Assembly (NCBI GenBank): GCA_017458065.1
Contig: JAFTGD010000023.1
Coordinates: 1 to 64,000 of the forward strand
DNA: 64,000 nt
Direction: 5' to 3'
Source: Oscillospiraceae bacterium
Lineage (GTDB): Bacteria > Bacillota > Clostridia > Oscillospirales > Oscillospiraceae
The notes beneath the pieces were generated by a model that was given only the letters and a program-made list of their open reading frames with translations, did not search any database and was not told the origin of the DNA. A program made the position numbers and the translations under genes. Below are positions 24,152 to 32,281 of the stretch, piece after piece. How positions within the stretch are numbered: position 1 is the first letter of the stretch; every line of letters starts with the position of its first letter.

Positions 24152-25843
24152 ATGAGTGAGAAAGATTACCTGAAAGCCCTGGATGAAGCCGCCCTGCGCA
24201 ACAGGGAACTGGCCAGGAAGCAGTATGACCCTGAGATCCCCGAGGTGATCGAGTACGAGGACAAACCGTGCAGATGGTGGTTCAACCACTGGGCCGAAAC
24301 GAACCCGAAGAAGCCCTATGCGGTTCTGGGCGACCTCGTCCTGCCCTACGCCTACTGCAACGACGTCGCGCGCCGTCTGGCGAACGCCTTCCTCGACCTG
24401 GGCATCAAAAAAGGCGACCGCATCGCCATCATGGCGCCCAACGTTCCGCAGTACCTGCTGGCCATGCACGCCGTATGGAAGATCGGCGCGATCGAAGTAC
24501 CGGCAAATCCCCTTTACACTGTGCCGGAGCTGACCGGTCAGTTCAATGACAGCGGCGCCGAAACGGTTGTCGTCATGGCAGCCTTTGCCCCGAAAGCAAT
24601 CGCTATGTTGCAGAACCCGGACTGCGCCGTTAAGCGCGTCATTGCCTTCCAGCTTCCGTCGGGCGCTGTAGAGCTGCCGCAGGTGGAAGGTCTGTATGAC
24701 TTCAACGCCCTTGTCGGTACCCACCCGAACACCGAGCCTGACATCGAGGTCACCATGGACGACCCCATCCGCCTGCAGTACACCGGCGGCACAACCGGCA
24801 TCCCCAAGGGCTGCGTCCTGACCAACCGCATGGTATACTCGATGGGCTACCGCACTGCGCTGTGGACAACCCGGAACTATACCATCGTCGGAAAGGATGA
24901 GGTCGTGACGCTCGCGGCGATTCCGCTGAACCACGTCTATGGTTTCAACGCCAACGTCGGCATTACCCTCACAAACGGCGGCACGATCATTGTCGTCCCG
25001 AAGCCGGCGCCGGACGCTCTGCTTGCTGAGATCGTCAAGAACAAACCCACCATCTTTGCAGCGGTTCCGGCCATGCTCATCGGCCTGCTGAACACCCCGC
25101 AGGTCCAGGCCGGCGAGGCGGACATCACCTCGCTGAAGGGTGTGTTCTGCGGCTCGGCGCCCTGCCCGGTCGCCGTGATGGAGCAGCTGGAATCCAAGAC
25201 CGGCGCCACCATCGTGGAAGGCTACGGCATGTCCGAGACCTCCAACATCCTGACCATCAACCCGATGCATGTCCGGAAGGCGGGATCTGTCGGCGTTGCC
25301 GTGCCGGATACCGACCTCGTCGTGGTTGACGCCGTGGATGGGAAAACCCCCGTGGCACCGGGCGAGACGGGCGAGCTTATCTGCCGCGGCCCGCAGGTCA
25401 TGCAGAAGTACTGGGAGAATCCCGAGGCCACCGAAGCCACGATCCGCGACGGCTGGCTTTACACGGCGGACGTTGTGCTGATGGACGAAGACGGCTTCAT
25501 CTTCATCAAGGACCGCAAAAAGGACATGATCATTGTCAACGGCTTCAACGTCTTCCCGCGTGAAATTGATGAGGCCATGTTCGCCAACCCGAAGGTCAAA
25601 GAGGCCTGCGCCGTCGGCATCGTGCACCCGAAGAAGGGCGAGGCGCCCGTACTCTATACCGTTCTCAAGGAAGGCGAGACGATGACCGCCGAAGAGGCTG
25701 AGAAGTATCTGCGTCAGTCCCTCGCGCCCTACAAAATCCCCATCGACTATCTCTTCATCGACGAGCTGCCGCGTACCGCAGCCGGCAAGGCCGACCGCAA
25801 GGCCCTCAGCGCGATGTACAAGGAGAGCGCAAACATCACCTGA
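24152..25843 (+). CDS. AMP-forming acyl-CoA synthetase
   Basis: This 563-residue ANL-superfamily ligase has the phosphate-binding loop YTGGTTGIPKG, the core YGMSETSN, the hinge DRKKDMIIVNGFNVFPREID and the terminal catalytic Lys in AAGKADRK. It should activate a carboxylic acid to its CoA thioester with ATP, the entry step of the local pathway. Substrate cannot be read from sequence; medium-chain or aryl acids fit the neighbourhood. It follows gntR by 35 bases with a strong AAGGAGG ribosome binding site. Confidence 0.92.
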   Translation: MSEKDYLKALDEAALRNRELARKQYDPEIPEVIEYEDKPCRWWFNHWAETNPKKPYAVLGDLVLPYAYCNDVARRLANAFLDLGIKKGDRIAIMAPNVPQYLLAMHAVWKIGAIEVPANPLYTVPELTGQFNDSGAETVVVMAAFAPKAIAMLQNPDCAVKRVIAFQLPSGAVELPQVEGLYDFNALVGTHPNTEPDIEVTMDDPIRLQYTGGTTGIPKGCVLTNRMVYSMGYRTALWTTRNYTIVGKDEVVTLAAIPLNHVYGFNANVGITLTNGGTIIVVPKPAPDALLAEIVKNKPTIFAAVPAMLIGLLNTPQVQAGEADITSLKGVFCGSAPCPVAVMEQLESKTGATIVEGYGMSETSNILTINPMHVRKAGSVGVAVPDTDLVVVDAVDGKTPVAPGETGELICRGPQVMQKYWENPEATEATIRDGWLYTADVVLMDEDGFIFIKDRKKDMIIVNGFNVFPREIDEAMFANPKVKEACAVGIVHPKKGEAPVLYTVLKEGETMTAEEAEKYLRQSLAPYKIPIDYLFIDELPRTAAGKADRKALSAMYKESANIT

Positions 25844-25854
25844 ATCATCTCCGA

Positions 25855-25879
25855 GCCCTCCCGCCGCCGGCGGGAGGGC
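25855..25879 (+). other. GC-rich intercistronic stem-loop
   Basis: GCCCTCCCGCC pairs perfectly with 25869-25879 over three bases between the ligase and crotonase genes. No T-tract follows, so it is more likely an RNA-stability or processing hairpin than a terminator. Confidence 0.6.
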
Positions 25880-25909
25880 CCCGGGATCACCGTTTCTGGA
25901 GGAAATAAC

Positions 25910-26686
25910 ATGTTTGAAGGAAACTACTTTCTGTTCACAGCGGAAAAGGGCGTCGGTGTGCTGACGCTGAACCGTCCTCCCTACAACATCTTTGAGGCGG
26001 GCTTTTATGTAGAACTCGGCGAAGTCGAGGACCTGATTGCCAAGACCGAAGGCATCCGCTGTCTTGTGATCAACGCCAACGGCAAGTGCTTCTCCGCAGG
26101 CATTGATCTGAACTACCTGCAGGGGGTCAGCTCGGCCTATGTGCTGGAAAAGCTTCCCTGGCTGCAGCGGATCTACGGTTTCTGGCAGGAACAGAACTAT
26201 CCCGTCATTGCAGCGGTGCAGGGTCTCTGCACCGGTTCCGGGCTGGAGTTTATCCTCGGCGCGGATATCCGCATTGCCTCGGAAGATGCGCGTTTCTCGC
26301 TGCCGGAGGTTCAGCTCGGCCTTTCGCCCGATATGGGCGGAACCTCACGCCTGACACGCCTTGTCGGCGTGGGCCAGGCCAAACGCATGATCCTCACCGG
26401 TGAAGAAGTGGGTGCTCAGGAGGCTCTGCGCATCGGGCTTGTAGAGGTCGTCGTTCCGCTGGAGGAACTGAACGCCCGCGCCATGAAGATGGCCAAGACC
26501 ATTGCCCGAAGCCCTGCGGCCGCAGTCCGCTTTGCCAAAAAAGGCGTCAATCTCACCGATGAGGGCGGTCTTTATGCCGGCCGGCTCTTTGAGCAGGCGC
26601 AATCCACTTACTGCTGCGGCACAGAAGATCTGCAGAACGCGATTGCCGCCTATAAGGCGATGCTTGCCGCGCGCAGCAAGAAATAG
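25910..26686 (+). CDS. Enoyl-CoA hydratase/isomerase (crotonase)
   Basis: This 258-residue crotonase keeps both catalytic Glu: one in GSGLEFILGADIRIAS and one in FSLPEVQLGLSPDMGG. The Asp in SPDMGG lies where dienoyl-CoA isomerases carry an active-site Asp, so hydration or double-bond isomerisation are both possible. The oxyanion-hole segment is KCFSAGIDLNYL. It lies downstream of the ligase and probably acts early in the pathway. It differs from the crotonase at 17774, which lacks both glutamates. Confidence 0.9.
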   Translation: MFEGNYFLFTAEKGVGVLTLNRPPYNIFEAGFYVELGEVEDLIAKTEGIRCLVINANGKCFSAGIDLNYLQGVSSAYVLEKLPWLQRIYGFWQEQNYPVIAAVQGLCTGSGLEFILGADIRIASEDARFSLPEVQLGLSPDMGGTSRLTRLVGVGQAKRMILTGEEVGAQEALRIGLVEVVVPLEELNARAMKMAKTIARSPAAAVRFAKKGVNLTDEGGLYAGRLFEQAQSTYCCGTEDLQNAIAAYKAMLAARSKK

Positions 26687-26695
26687 TCGGAAAGA

Positions 26696-26725
26696 CGGAC
26701 CGCGGGCTTCTCTTCCCGCGGTCCG
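26696..26725 (+). other. GC-rich intercistronic stem-loop
   Basis: CGGACCGCGGG pairs perfectly with 26715-26725 over an eight-base loop, directly before the flavoprotein gene. It has no T-tract and is the second such hairpin within this operon. Confidence 0.6.
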
Positions 26726-26754
26726 CAACAATATTCTTAAGGAGGAATGTACAA

Positions 26755-28308
26755 ATGCCCAAATATGACATTGTTGTCGTCGGCGCCGGCAACGCCGGTA
26801 TGTCCGCCGCTCTGCAATGCCAGCTGATGGGGATGAAGACCCTGCTGATTGAAAAGCACAATCTCCCCGGCGGCGCTGCCACCAGTTTTGTCCGCGGCCG
26901 TTTTGAGGTTGACCCGTCTCTGCACGAACTCTGCGACTACGGTCCCGCCGACAACCCCGGCGATCTTCGCAACATGATGGACAAATACGGCGTGAAAGCC
27001 GAGTTCATCGAAGTGGAAGACTGTTTCCGCTGCGTCTCCACCTACCGCGACGGAAGCCCGATGGATGTTACGATGCCGAACGGCATTGAGGCCTTCATCG
27101 ACAAAATGGAGGAATATGTCCCCGGTTCCCGGGAGAAGATGCAGCAGCTGTTCGATCTCTTCCAGGAGGTTCTGGACGGCATCGCCTACATCACCGCTTC
27201 CCGCGGCAATCCCGACCCCAAGATTCTCGGAACCACCTATGCCAACATGCTGAAGACCGGCGCCTACAGCACCCAGGAAGTTTTTGACGGACTGGAGCTG
27301 CCGGAGAAGTGCCAGGATATTCTCTCGACCTACTGGAGCTACCTCGGCGTCGACATGGAACACCTCGCCTTCATCCATTACGCCGCCATGGTCCACAAAT
27401 ACACCTCCCGCGGCGCCTATATCCTGAAGCACACCTCGCATGAGCTGGCCACCGCCATGGTCGAGCGCTTCCGCGAGTTGGGCGGAGACGTGTGGTTCAA
27501 CTGCCGTGCAGAGGAATTCCTCTTCAAAGGCGACCACTGCTGCGGTGTGAGAACCAACCTGGGCGACATCGACTGCAACTATGTTCTTGCGAACATCAAC
27601 CCCGATATCATCTACGGCAGAATGATGCCGAAGGAGCTGGTTCCGGAACGCGAGAAGAAGCTCTCCGCCGCCCGCGGCCGGAAAATCGGCGGCAGAATGT
27701 ATACGGCCTACTTCTGCCTGGACTGCACCGCCGAGGAACTCGGCATTCACGACTACACCATCTTCCTGCCGGGTACAGCGTATTCCCCGACGGAATATGA
27801 AAACATCATGAAGGGCATGGAGTACAACAACTTCTCCATCTTCAACTGCTACAATATCGCCAACCCCGACTTCTCGCCTCCGGGAACCTGTGTCTGTGCC
27901 TTCACCACCTTCGGCTCCCCCGTCGACTGGGACGATCTGAAGCAAGAGGACTACTTCCGTTTCAAGGAAGCAGGTGTGGATAAGCTGCTGAAAAACCTGA
28001 AAGAGAAGCTCGGGATCGATCTGTCCGGCCATATTGAGGAAATCGAGATCGGCTCTCCCTGGACCTTCGCCCGCTACCTCGGCGTTCCCGAAGGCGGCGT
28101 GTACGGTTACGAAGCGAGAGACTGGGACGGCATGATGGCCCGTATGCAGATGATCGGCTATGACTATCCCATCAAGGGCCTGCGTCCGATCGGCGCAGCC
28201 GGTCCGCGCAGCGACGGCTATACCGCCTCCATGATCTGCGGTCAGCTGATGGCGCTCAACGCGCTTCTGGATCTGAAAAAATGGAAGGAAGAAGGAGGGA
28301 AAGCATAA
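26755..28308 (+). CDS. Phytoene-desaturase-like FAD oxidoreductase
   Basis: This 517-residue flavoprotein opens with the dinucleotide motif VVVGAGNAGMSAALQ and continues LIEKHNLPGGAATSF, typical of the CrtI/amine-oxidase superfamily in the COG1233 branch. The C-terminal FAD signature is present as PIKGLRPIGAAGPRSDG. Carotenoid desaturation makes no sense in this operon; a role in desaturating or saturating an acyl-CoA or acyl chain is more likely, with electrons exchanged through the reductase encoded next. The stop codon overlaps the next ATG (TAATG), implying coupled translation. Confidence 0.8.
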   Translation: MPKYDIVVVGAGNAGMSAALQCQLMGMKTLLIEKHNLPGGAATSFVRGRFEVDPSLHELCDYGPADNPGDLRNMMDKYGVKAEFIEVEDCFRCVSTYRDGSPMDVTMPNGIEAFIDKMEEYVPGSREKMQQLFDLFQEVLDGIAYITASRGNPDPKILGTTYANMLKTGAYSTQEVFDGLELPEKCQDILSTYWSYLGVDMEHLAFIHYAAMVHKYTSRGAYILKHTSHELATAMVERFRELGGDVWFNCRAEEFLFKGDHCCGVRTNLGDIDCNYVLANINPDIIYGRMMPKELVPEREKKLSAARGRKIGGRMYTAYFCLDCTAEELGIHDYTIFLPGTAYSPTEYENIMKGMEYNNFSIFNCYNIANPDFSPPGTCVCAFTTFGSPVDWDDLKQEDYFRFKEAGVDKLLKNLKEKLGIDLSGHIEEIEIGSPWTFARYLGVPEGGVYGYEARDWDGMMARMQMIGYDYPIKGLRPIGAAGPRSDGYTASMICGQLMALNALLDLKKWKEEGGKA

Positions 28309-29522
28309 TGGCAGCACTGAACATCAAAATCGGGCCGGATCCCCGTCTGGATATGGCAAAATTCGCGAACATGGCGAAAGTTCGTGAAGAGACCATCCAG
28401 GCCACTCCCGCCAAAGAAGTCAGCGGCGTCTTCCCGATCAACGAAAACGCAAAAGCTTTGCATCCGGACTTCCTGGAGCTTGTGATCGACGAGGTGATTG
28501 ACCGCGGCTGCGCTGAAGCGAAGACCTTTGTGCTGCGCCGGCCTGACGGCGCGCCGCTTCCGTATTTCCGCGCCGGCCAGTATCTGTCCCTGAAACTCCC
28601 GCTGGACGGAAGCTTCGTGACCCGCTCGTATTCTCTCTGCAATTCTCCGAAAGAGGCGCTGGAAGGCCGCTATGTCATCACAGTCCGCGCCAACCCGGGC
28701 GGCTTTGTCGCCGACCGTCTTCTTGCGGAACTGAAACCCGGAGACAAGATTCTCTCCTCCTCGCCGCAGGGCTTCTTCTACTATGAAAAACTGCGTGATG
28801 CCAAACAGGTCATCGGTCTTGCCGGCGGCTCAGGCATCACCCCCTTCCTGTCCCTGGCCTCCGCCATCCGTGACGGCATTGAGGACTTCGACCTCACGCT
28901 GCTTTTTGGTTCCCGCACCGAGGACAACATTCTCTTCCGCGAGGAGCTGGACGCCATCGCCGCGGAATGCCCGCGGTTCAAGGTCTTCCATGTTCTGTCA
29001 GAGGAGAAGAAGGACGGCTTTGAAAGCGGATTCATCACCGCGGACATGATTCGGAAGTACGCGCCAGAGGGGAAGGAATATTCCGTCTATCTCTGCGGTC
29101 CGGAGGCCATGTACCGTTTCCTGAAGCCGGAAATCGCAGCGCTGAACCTCCCTGAGCGCCTGTTCCGCCGCAAGCTCATCGACGTTACCAAAACGCCCTG
29201 GGAATGCGAAGGTTATCCGCAGGAGGAAAAGGGAAAAACCTATCAGATTACGGTCCGCCAGGGTCCGCAGGAATGCGTTATCCCCGCCTCCGCCGATGAA
29301 CCGGTTCTCGTCGCCATTGAGCGCGCAGGCATCAAGGCCCCGTCGCGCTGCCGCGCCGGTGAGTGCGGCTGGTGCCGGTCCAGGCTACTGGAAGGCACCG
29401 TGTTTATCCCGCAGGAGAACGAGATGCGGCGCTGGGCCGATGTCCACTTCGGATACATTCACCCCTGCTGTAGTTTCCCGACCGGCGATCTTGTTCTCGA
29501 GGTCCCCGGAGAATTCTTCTGA
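28308..29522 (+). CDS. Ferredoxin-NAD(P)H reductase with C-terminal 2Fe-2S domain
   Basis: This 404-residue protein has a roughly 70-residue N-terminal extension, then an FNR module with the FAD motif TRSYSLCNSP and the nucleotide motif GLAGGSGITPFLSL, and finally a plant-type [2Fe-2S] domain with C348, C353 and C356 (CRAGECGWC) and a later CCSFP. This is the layout of oxygenase-type reductases such as phenol or benzoate reductase components. In an anaerobe with no oxygenase nearby it probably shuttles electrons between NAD(P)H and the flavoprotein encoded just before it. Confidence 0.88.
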   Translation: MAALNIKIGPDPRLDMAKFANMAKVREETIQATPAKEVSGVFPINENAKALHPDFLELVIDEVIDRGCAEAKTFVLRRPDGAPLPYFRAGQYLSLKLPLDGSFVTRSYSLCNSPKEALEGRYVITVRANPGGFVADRLLAELKPGDKILSSSPQGFFYYEKLRDAKQVIGLAGGSGITPFLSLASAIRDGIEDFDLTLLFGSRTEDNILFREELDAIAAECPRFKVFHVLSEEKKDGFESGFITADMIRKYAPEGKEYSVYLCGPEAMYRFLKPEIAALNLPERLFRRKLIDVTKTPWECEGYPQEEKGKTYQITVRQGPQECVIPASADEPVLVAIERAGIKAPSRCRAGECGWCRSRLLEGTVFIPQENEMRRWADVHFGYIHPCCSFPTGDLVLEVPGEFF

Positions 29523-29560
29523 TCGGAAACCGGAACCGGCTTCCTGTTTCTTCTGAAGCG

Positions 29561-29592
29561 CGCAGAGCAGCGGCTAAACCCGCTGCTCTGCG
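29561..29592 (+). terminator. Terminator of the plus-strand CoA-pathway operon
   Basis: CGCAGAGCAGCGG pairs perfectly with 29580-29592 over six bases, followed by TTATTGTCTT. Confidence 0.75.
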
Positions 29593-29651
29593 TTATTGTC
29601 TTCATCTGTTCGCCAGGATGAGAAGTCGAAGCAACCCTCATAATGCACCAA

Positions 29652-29672
29652 GGCCCCGCCGGAGGCGGGGCC
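29652..29672 (-). terminator. Hairpin after the zinc peptidase gene
   Basis: GGCCCCGCC pairs with 29664-29672 over three bases. It lies just past the peptidase stop on the minus strand; the following TTGGTG is a poor U-tract. Confidence 0.5.
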
Positions 29673-29679
29673 TGTCTGG

Positions 29680-30360
29680 TTACCTTCTTCTGTTTGCCAG
29701 GCTCAGGAGCCGCAAAAGCTGAACGATCGACGTCACCAGCGAGATGAAGTAGGTCATCCCCGCGGCGAACAGCACCTTCCGCCCACCGACTCTCTCATCG
29801 TCGGTCAGCAGTCCGAGCCGGTCCACTTCGGCCAGCGCGCGGCGGGAGGCGTCCACCTCCACCGGCAGCGTCACCAGGTTAAAGAGCACGATGCCCGAGA
29901 ACAGCAGCGCCCCGAAGGTGATCAGTCCGGCGCTGGAGAGGAAGATGCCGAGCAGGATCGCGATATACGAGCCCATCGACCCGATGTTGCAGATCGGCAC
30001 CAGCGCCTTGCGCAGCATCAGCAGCGGATAGGCCTGGGCGTGCTGGATGGCATGGCCGCACTCGTGTGCCGCGACAGCCACCGCCGAGACGTTCTGCCCG
30101 CCGTAGACGGCTTCCGACAGATTCAGCGTGCGGTTGGTGGGGTTATAGTTGTCGGTGAGCGTCCCGTTGGTCTGGACAATGGCAACGTCGGTGATGCCGT
30201 TAGAACGCAGGATGCGCTCCGCCGCCATAGCGCCAGTCATGCCGTTATAGGTCCGCTCTTTGGCATAGCGGTTGAACCTGCTCTTCACGACGCCGGAGCA
30301 GATCAGGCTTACGACAAAGAGAACCAGCGTGAGAATATAATAGATATCTGAATAATACAT
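29680..30360 (-). CDS. YugP-type membrane zinc metallopeptidase
   Basis: This 226-residue protein belongs to the neutral zinc metallopeptidase 2 family (YugP). It has an N-terminal membrane segment (YYILTLVLFVVSLICSGVV), the HExxH-type zinc site AAHECGHAIQHA near residue 115, and two further hydrophobic stretches around 145-190. It should be a membrane-bound protease; physiological substrates are not known. I chose the second ATG of a tandem pair because GAGGG lies six bases ahead of it. Confidence 0.9.
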   Translation of the reverse strand: MYYSDIYYILTLVLFVVSLICSGVVKSRFNRYAKERTYNGMTGAMAAERILRSNGITDVAIVQTNGTLTDNYNPTNRTLNLSEAVYGGQNVSAVAVAAHECGHAIQHAQAYPLLMLRKALVPICNIGSMGSYIAILLGIFLSSAGLITFGALLFSGIVLFNLVTLPVEVDASRRALAEVDRLGLLTDDERVGGRKVLFAAGMTYFISLVTSIVQLLRLLSLANRRR

Positions 30361-30480
30361 GGTCATCCCTCATTTCTGATCTCTATTTTATCCGATACGG
30401 CATACCGATTCACGTCTTTTTTGTGAAGAATCCCCTGATAAATAGTGAACTCGCTTCCGGCTTAATCGGGCGAAACCGGA

Positions 30481-31062
30481 TTAACGGAAAAACCCTGTTC
30501 CCCAGAAGCCGGCCGCGGATGCTTTGGCTTCCCGCTCGACTTCGGCAAAGTGCAGCTGATACCGGGTGTTCGGCTCCATCACCAGCGTGACCGCCATGCC
30601 CGCTCGCAGCAGCTCGTCCTCCAGCAGCGTATCGCCGACGTAGACATATGCCAGCGTGCGGCCGAAGTGGTCAAGGAGCTCCTCGTCGTATTCCAGCGCG
30701 ACCTGCCGCCTGTCGGCCATGTAATTCTTCATCCAGTCGGAGGCGACGGTCCCCTCCGGCGTGTTCCTGCTCTCATCGGGATGGACGCTCTCCGGGGCGT
30801 CAACTCCGATCAGCCGGACGCTGACTTCTTCCCCCTCGATCCGCACCAGAAGCGTATCGCCGTCGATCACCCGGATGACCTCATACTGCCGGACCGGCGC
30901 TTCCGGCGTCGGTGAGATCCACTCCCGGATCCCGCCCGCTGCGCTCTGCACAAACGAAGAAGCCGATTCCAGCGCCTCCGGCATCCAGGGCGGCGCCACA
31001 TAGAGCAGAATCAGCGATAAAAGCAGCAGGAGGAACAGCAGCCGAAAAAGAATCTTTTTCAT
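30481..31062 (-). CDS. Thermonuclease (staphylococcal nuclease-like), membrane anchored
   Basis: This 193-residue protein begins with a charged MKK and a long hydrophobic segment (FRLLFLLLLLSLILLYV), so it is anchored or secreted. The SNase domain from about residue 58 shows VIRVIDGDTLLVRI, VRLIGVDAPES and FGRTLAYVYV, carrying the catalytic Arg and calcium-binding acidic residues. It should degrade extracellular DNA or RNA. It is followed by a small Smr gene 34 bases beyond its start region on the other flank and appears independent. Confidence 0.9.
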   Translation of the reverse strand: MKKILFRLLFLLLLLSLILLYVAPPWMPEALESASSFVQSAAGGIREWISPTPEAPVRQYEVIRVIDGDTLLVRIEGEEVSVRLIGVDAPESVHPDESRNTPEGTVASDWMKNYMADRRQVALEYDEELLDHFGRTLAYVYVGDTLLEDELLRAGMAVTLVMEPNTRYQLHFAEVEREAKASAAGFWGTGFFR

Positions 31063-31096
31063 TTGCCCCCTCCTGTCAGTTCGGAATTTGTACTTC

Positions 31097-31342
31097 TCAC
31101 AGCTCTCTGAGGATCAGGTCCGTCTCGCCGGGGTTCATCCCGAGCTCGATGCGCTTCACCTTCGGATGATTCTTATAATGCGCACGGATCGCATCCCGCA
31201 GGGCGGTGCCGCCGTGGTAGCCGTGAATCACCCGCAGTGTATAGACCGCGCCGCCGGCCCGCCGTAGTTTGGCGTCGATGGCGGTGAGCGCCTGTGTTTT
31301 GTTCATGCCGTGGACATCCACTTCCTGGAAACCGCTGATCAT
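31097..31342 (-). CDS. Small Smr-domain protein
   Basis: At 81 residues this is essentially a bare Smr domain: VDVHGMNKTQALTAIDAKL at the start and VIHGYHGGTALRDAIRAHY in the middle, with KVKRIELGMNPGETDLIL at the end. Smr domains are nicking nucleases or RNA-binding modules found in MutS2 and as stand-alone proteins. No MutS2 gene is present here. Confidence 0.88.
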   Translation of the reverse strand: MISGFQEVDVHGMNKTQALTAIDAKLRRAGGAVYTLRVIHGYHGGTALRDAIRAHYKNHPKVKRIELGMNPGETDLILREL

Positions 31343-31395
31343 CGTCTTCTCTCCATCTCATGCACTGCCGATGCCTGTCATCTGATCCCGCCTGT

Positions 31396-32019
31396 TCATC
31401 GGATCACATAGCGGTCGTAGCCCGCTGCGGCAAGCCGCTCATAAGCCGCCCAGATCTCGTCCGGCACTTCGACCGGAGCCTGGAAGCCTTTCTCCGCATA
31501 GACGCGCAGCCGCTGAAGATCGCCGACCATGAGCGCAATCGTCCGGTCGTCCGCGCCGTAGTCCTCAAGGGTGAGCGGCTGCGTCATGACGCTCCACTGC
31601 ACCTCCGGCCACTGCATGGTCCCGGTCGCCCAGGCGCGCTTTGCCATATAGGGCTTGCTGACGGCAATCCCGGTTGCCGGATGGATCCCCCGGGAGGAAA
31701 GCAGCTTCCTGCTGAAGCGGAAGTTTTCGCCCGTATTGGTGGAAGCAGGTTCTATGACGAGCTTCTCCTGCGGCACGCCCAGCGCATGGCAGCGCTCGGC
31801 AAAAAGCTCCGCCTCGGGTCTCGTAAAGAGCGAGCCCGTCAGCTTTCCCAGGCCGCCGCTGCAGATCAGCAGAGGCGCTTTCCCGGACAGGTACACCTCC
31901 GCGGCATAGTCCGCCACCCGCAGATCGTAGGTCCCGAGGGCAATGATGACGTCGGCGCGGTCGGGAACCGGACCGGGAGCTGAGAGGAAGTTATAGATGA
32001 GTTCGGCATCTGAATTCAT
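31396..32019 (-). CDS. YdcF/DUF218-family protein
   Basis: This 207-residue protein has the DUF218 pattern: DVIIALGTYDLRVADYAAEV, LLICSGGLGKL, and PASTNTGENFRFS with a later GIAVSKPYMAKRA. E. coli YdcF binds S-adenosylmethionine; the enzymatic role of the family is uncertain. I chose ATG 32019 because AAAGGAG precedes it; the longer frame lacks support and would run into the divergent promoter of the sodium symporter gene. Confidence 0.85.
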   Translation of the reverse strand: MNSDAELIYNFLSAPGPVPDRADVIIALGTYDLRVADYAAEVYLSGKAPLLICSGGLGKLTGSLFTRPEAELFAERCHALGVPQEKLVIEPASTNTGENFRFSRKLLSSRGIHPATGIAVSKPYMAKRAWATGTMQWPEVQWSVMTQPLTLEDYGADDRTIALMVGDLQRLRVYAEKGFQAPVEVPDEIWAAYERLAAAGYDRYVIR

Positions 32020-32185
32020 AGGCGCATTCTCCTTTGCAGCAGGACAGGCTGAGTATACCAGAAAGGCAGCTCCCGTGCAAGGATCAGATGGCGCGGAACC
32101 GTCTCCGAACCGGTCTGCGAACGGACCTGCGGCCCCTGCCGCCAACCGGCCTCTGTGCGCGTTTCCGCTTCCCGAAAAATAACAA

Positions 32186-32214
32186 TTGACAAACACATCC
32201 TTTTCCTGTATAAA
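32186..32214 (+). promoter_or_regulatory. Promoter of the sodium symporter gene
   Basis: A perfect TTGACA is followed after 17 bases by TATAAA, about 70 bases upstream of the symporter start codon. Confidence 0.8.
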
Positions 32215-32281
32215 CATAGCAACATAGTATTGTTATAGTTTTTAACATGCTATATCTGCACAAGCAAAAAGGAGAATGGTT

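Noticed and set aside
26755..28308. Carotenoid biosynthesis
   Set aside because: The flavoprotein resembles phytoene desaturase, but no phytoene synthase or other carotenoid gene is present and the operon is for CoA-thioester chemistry.
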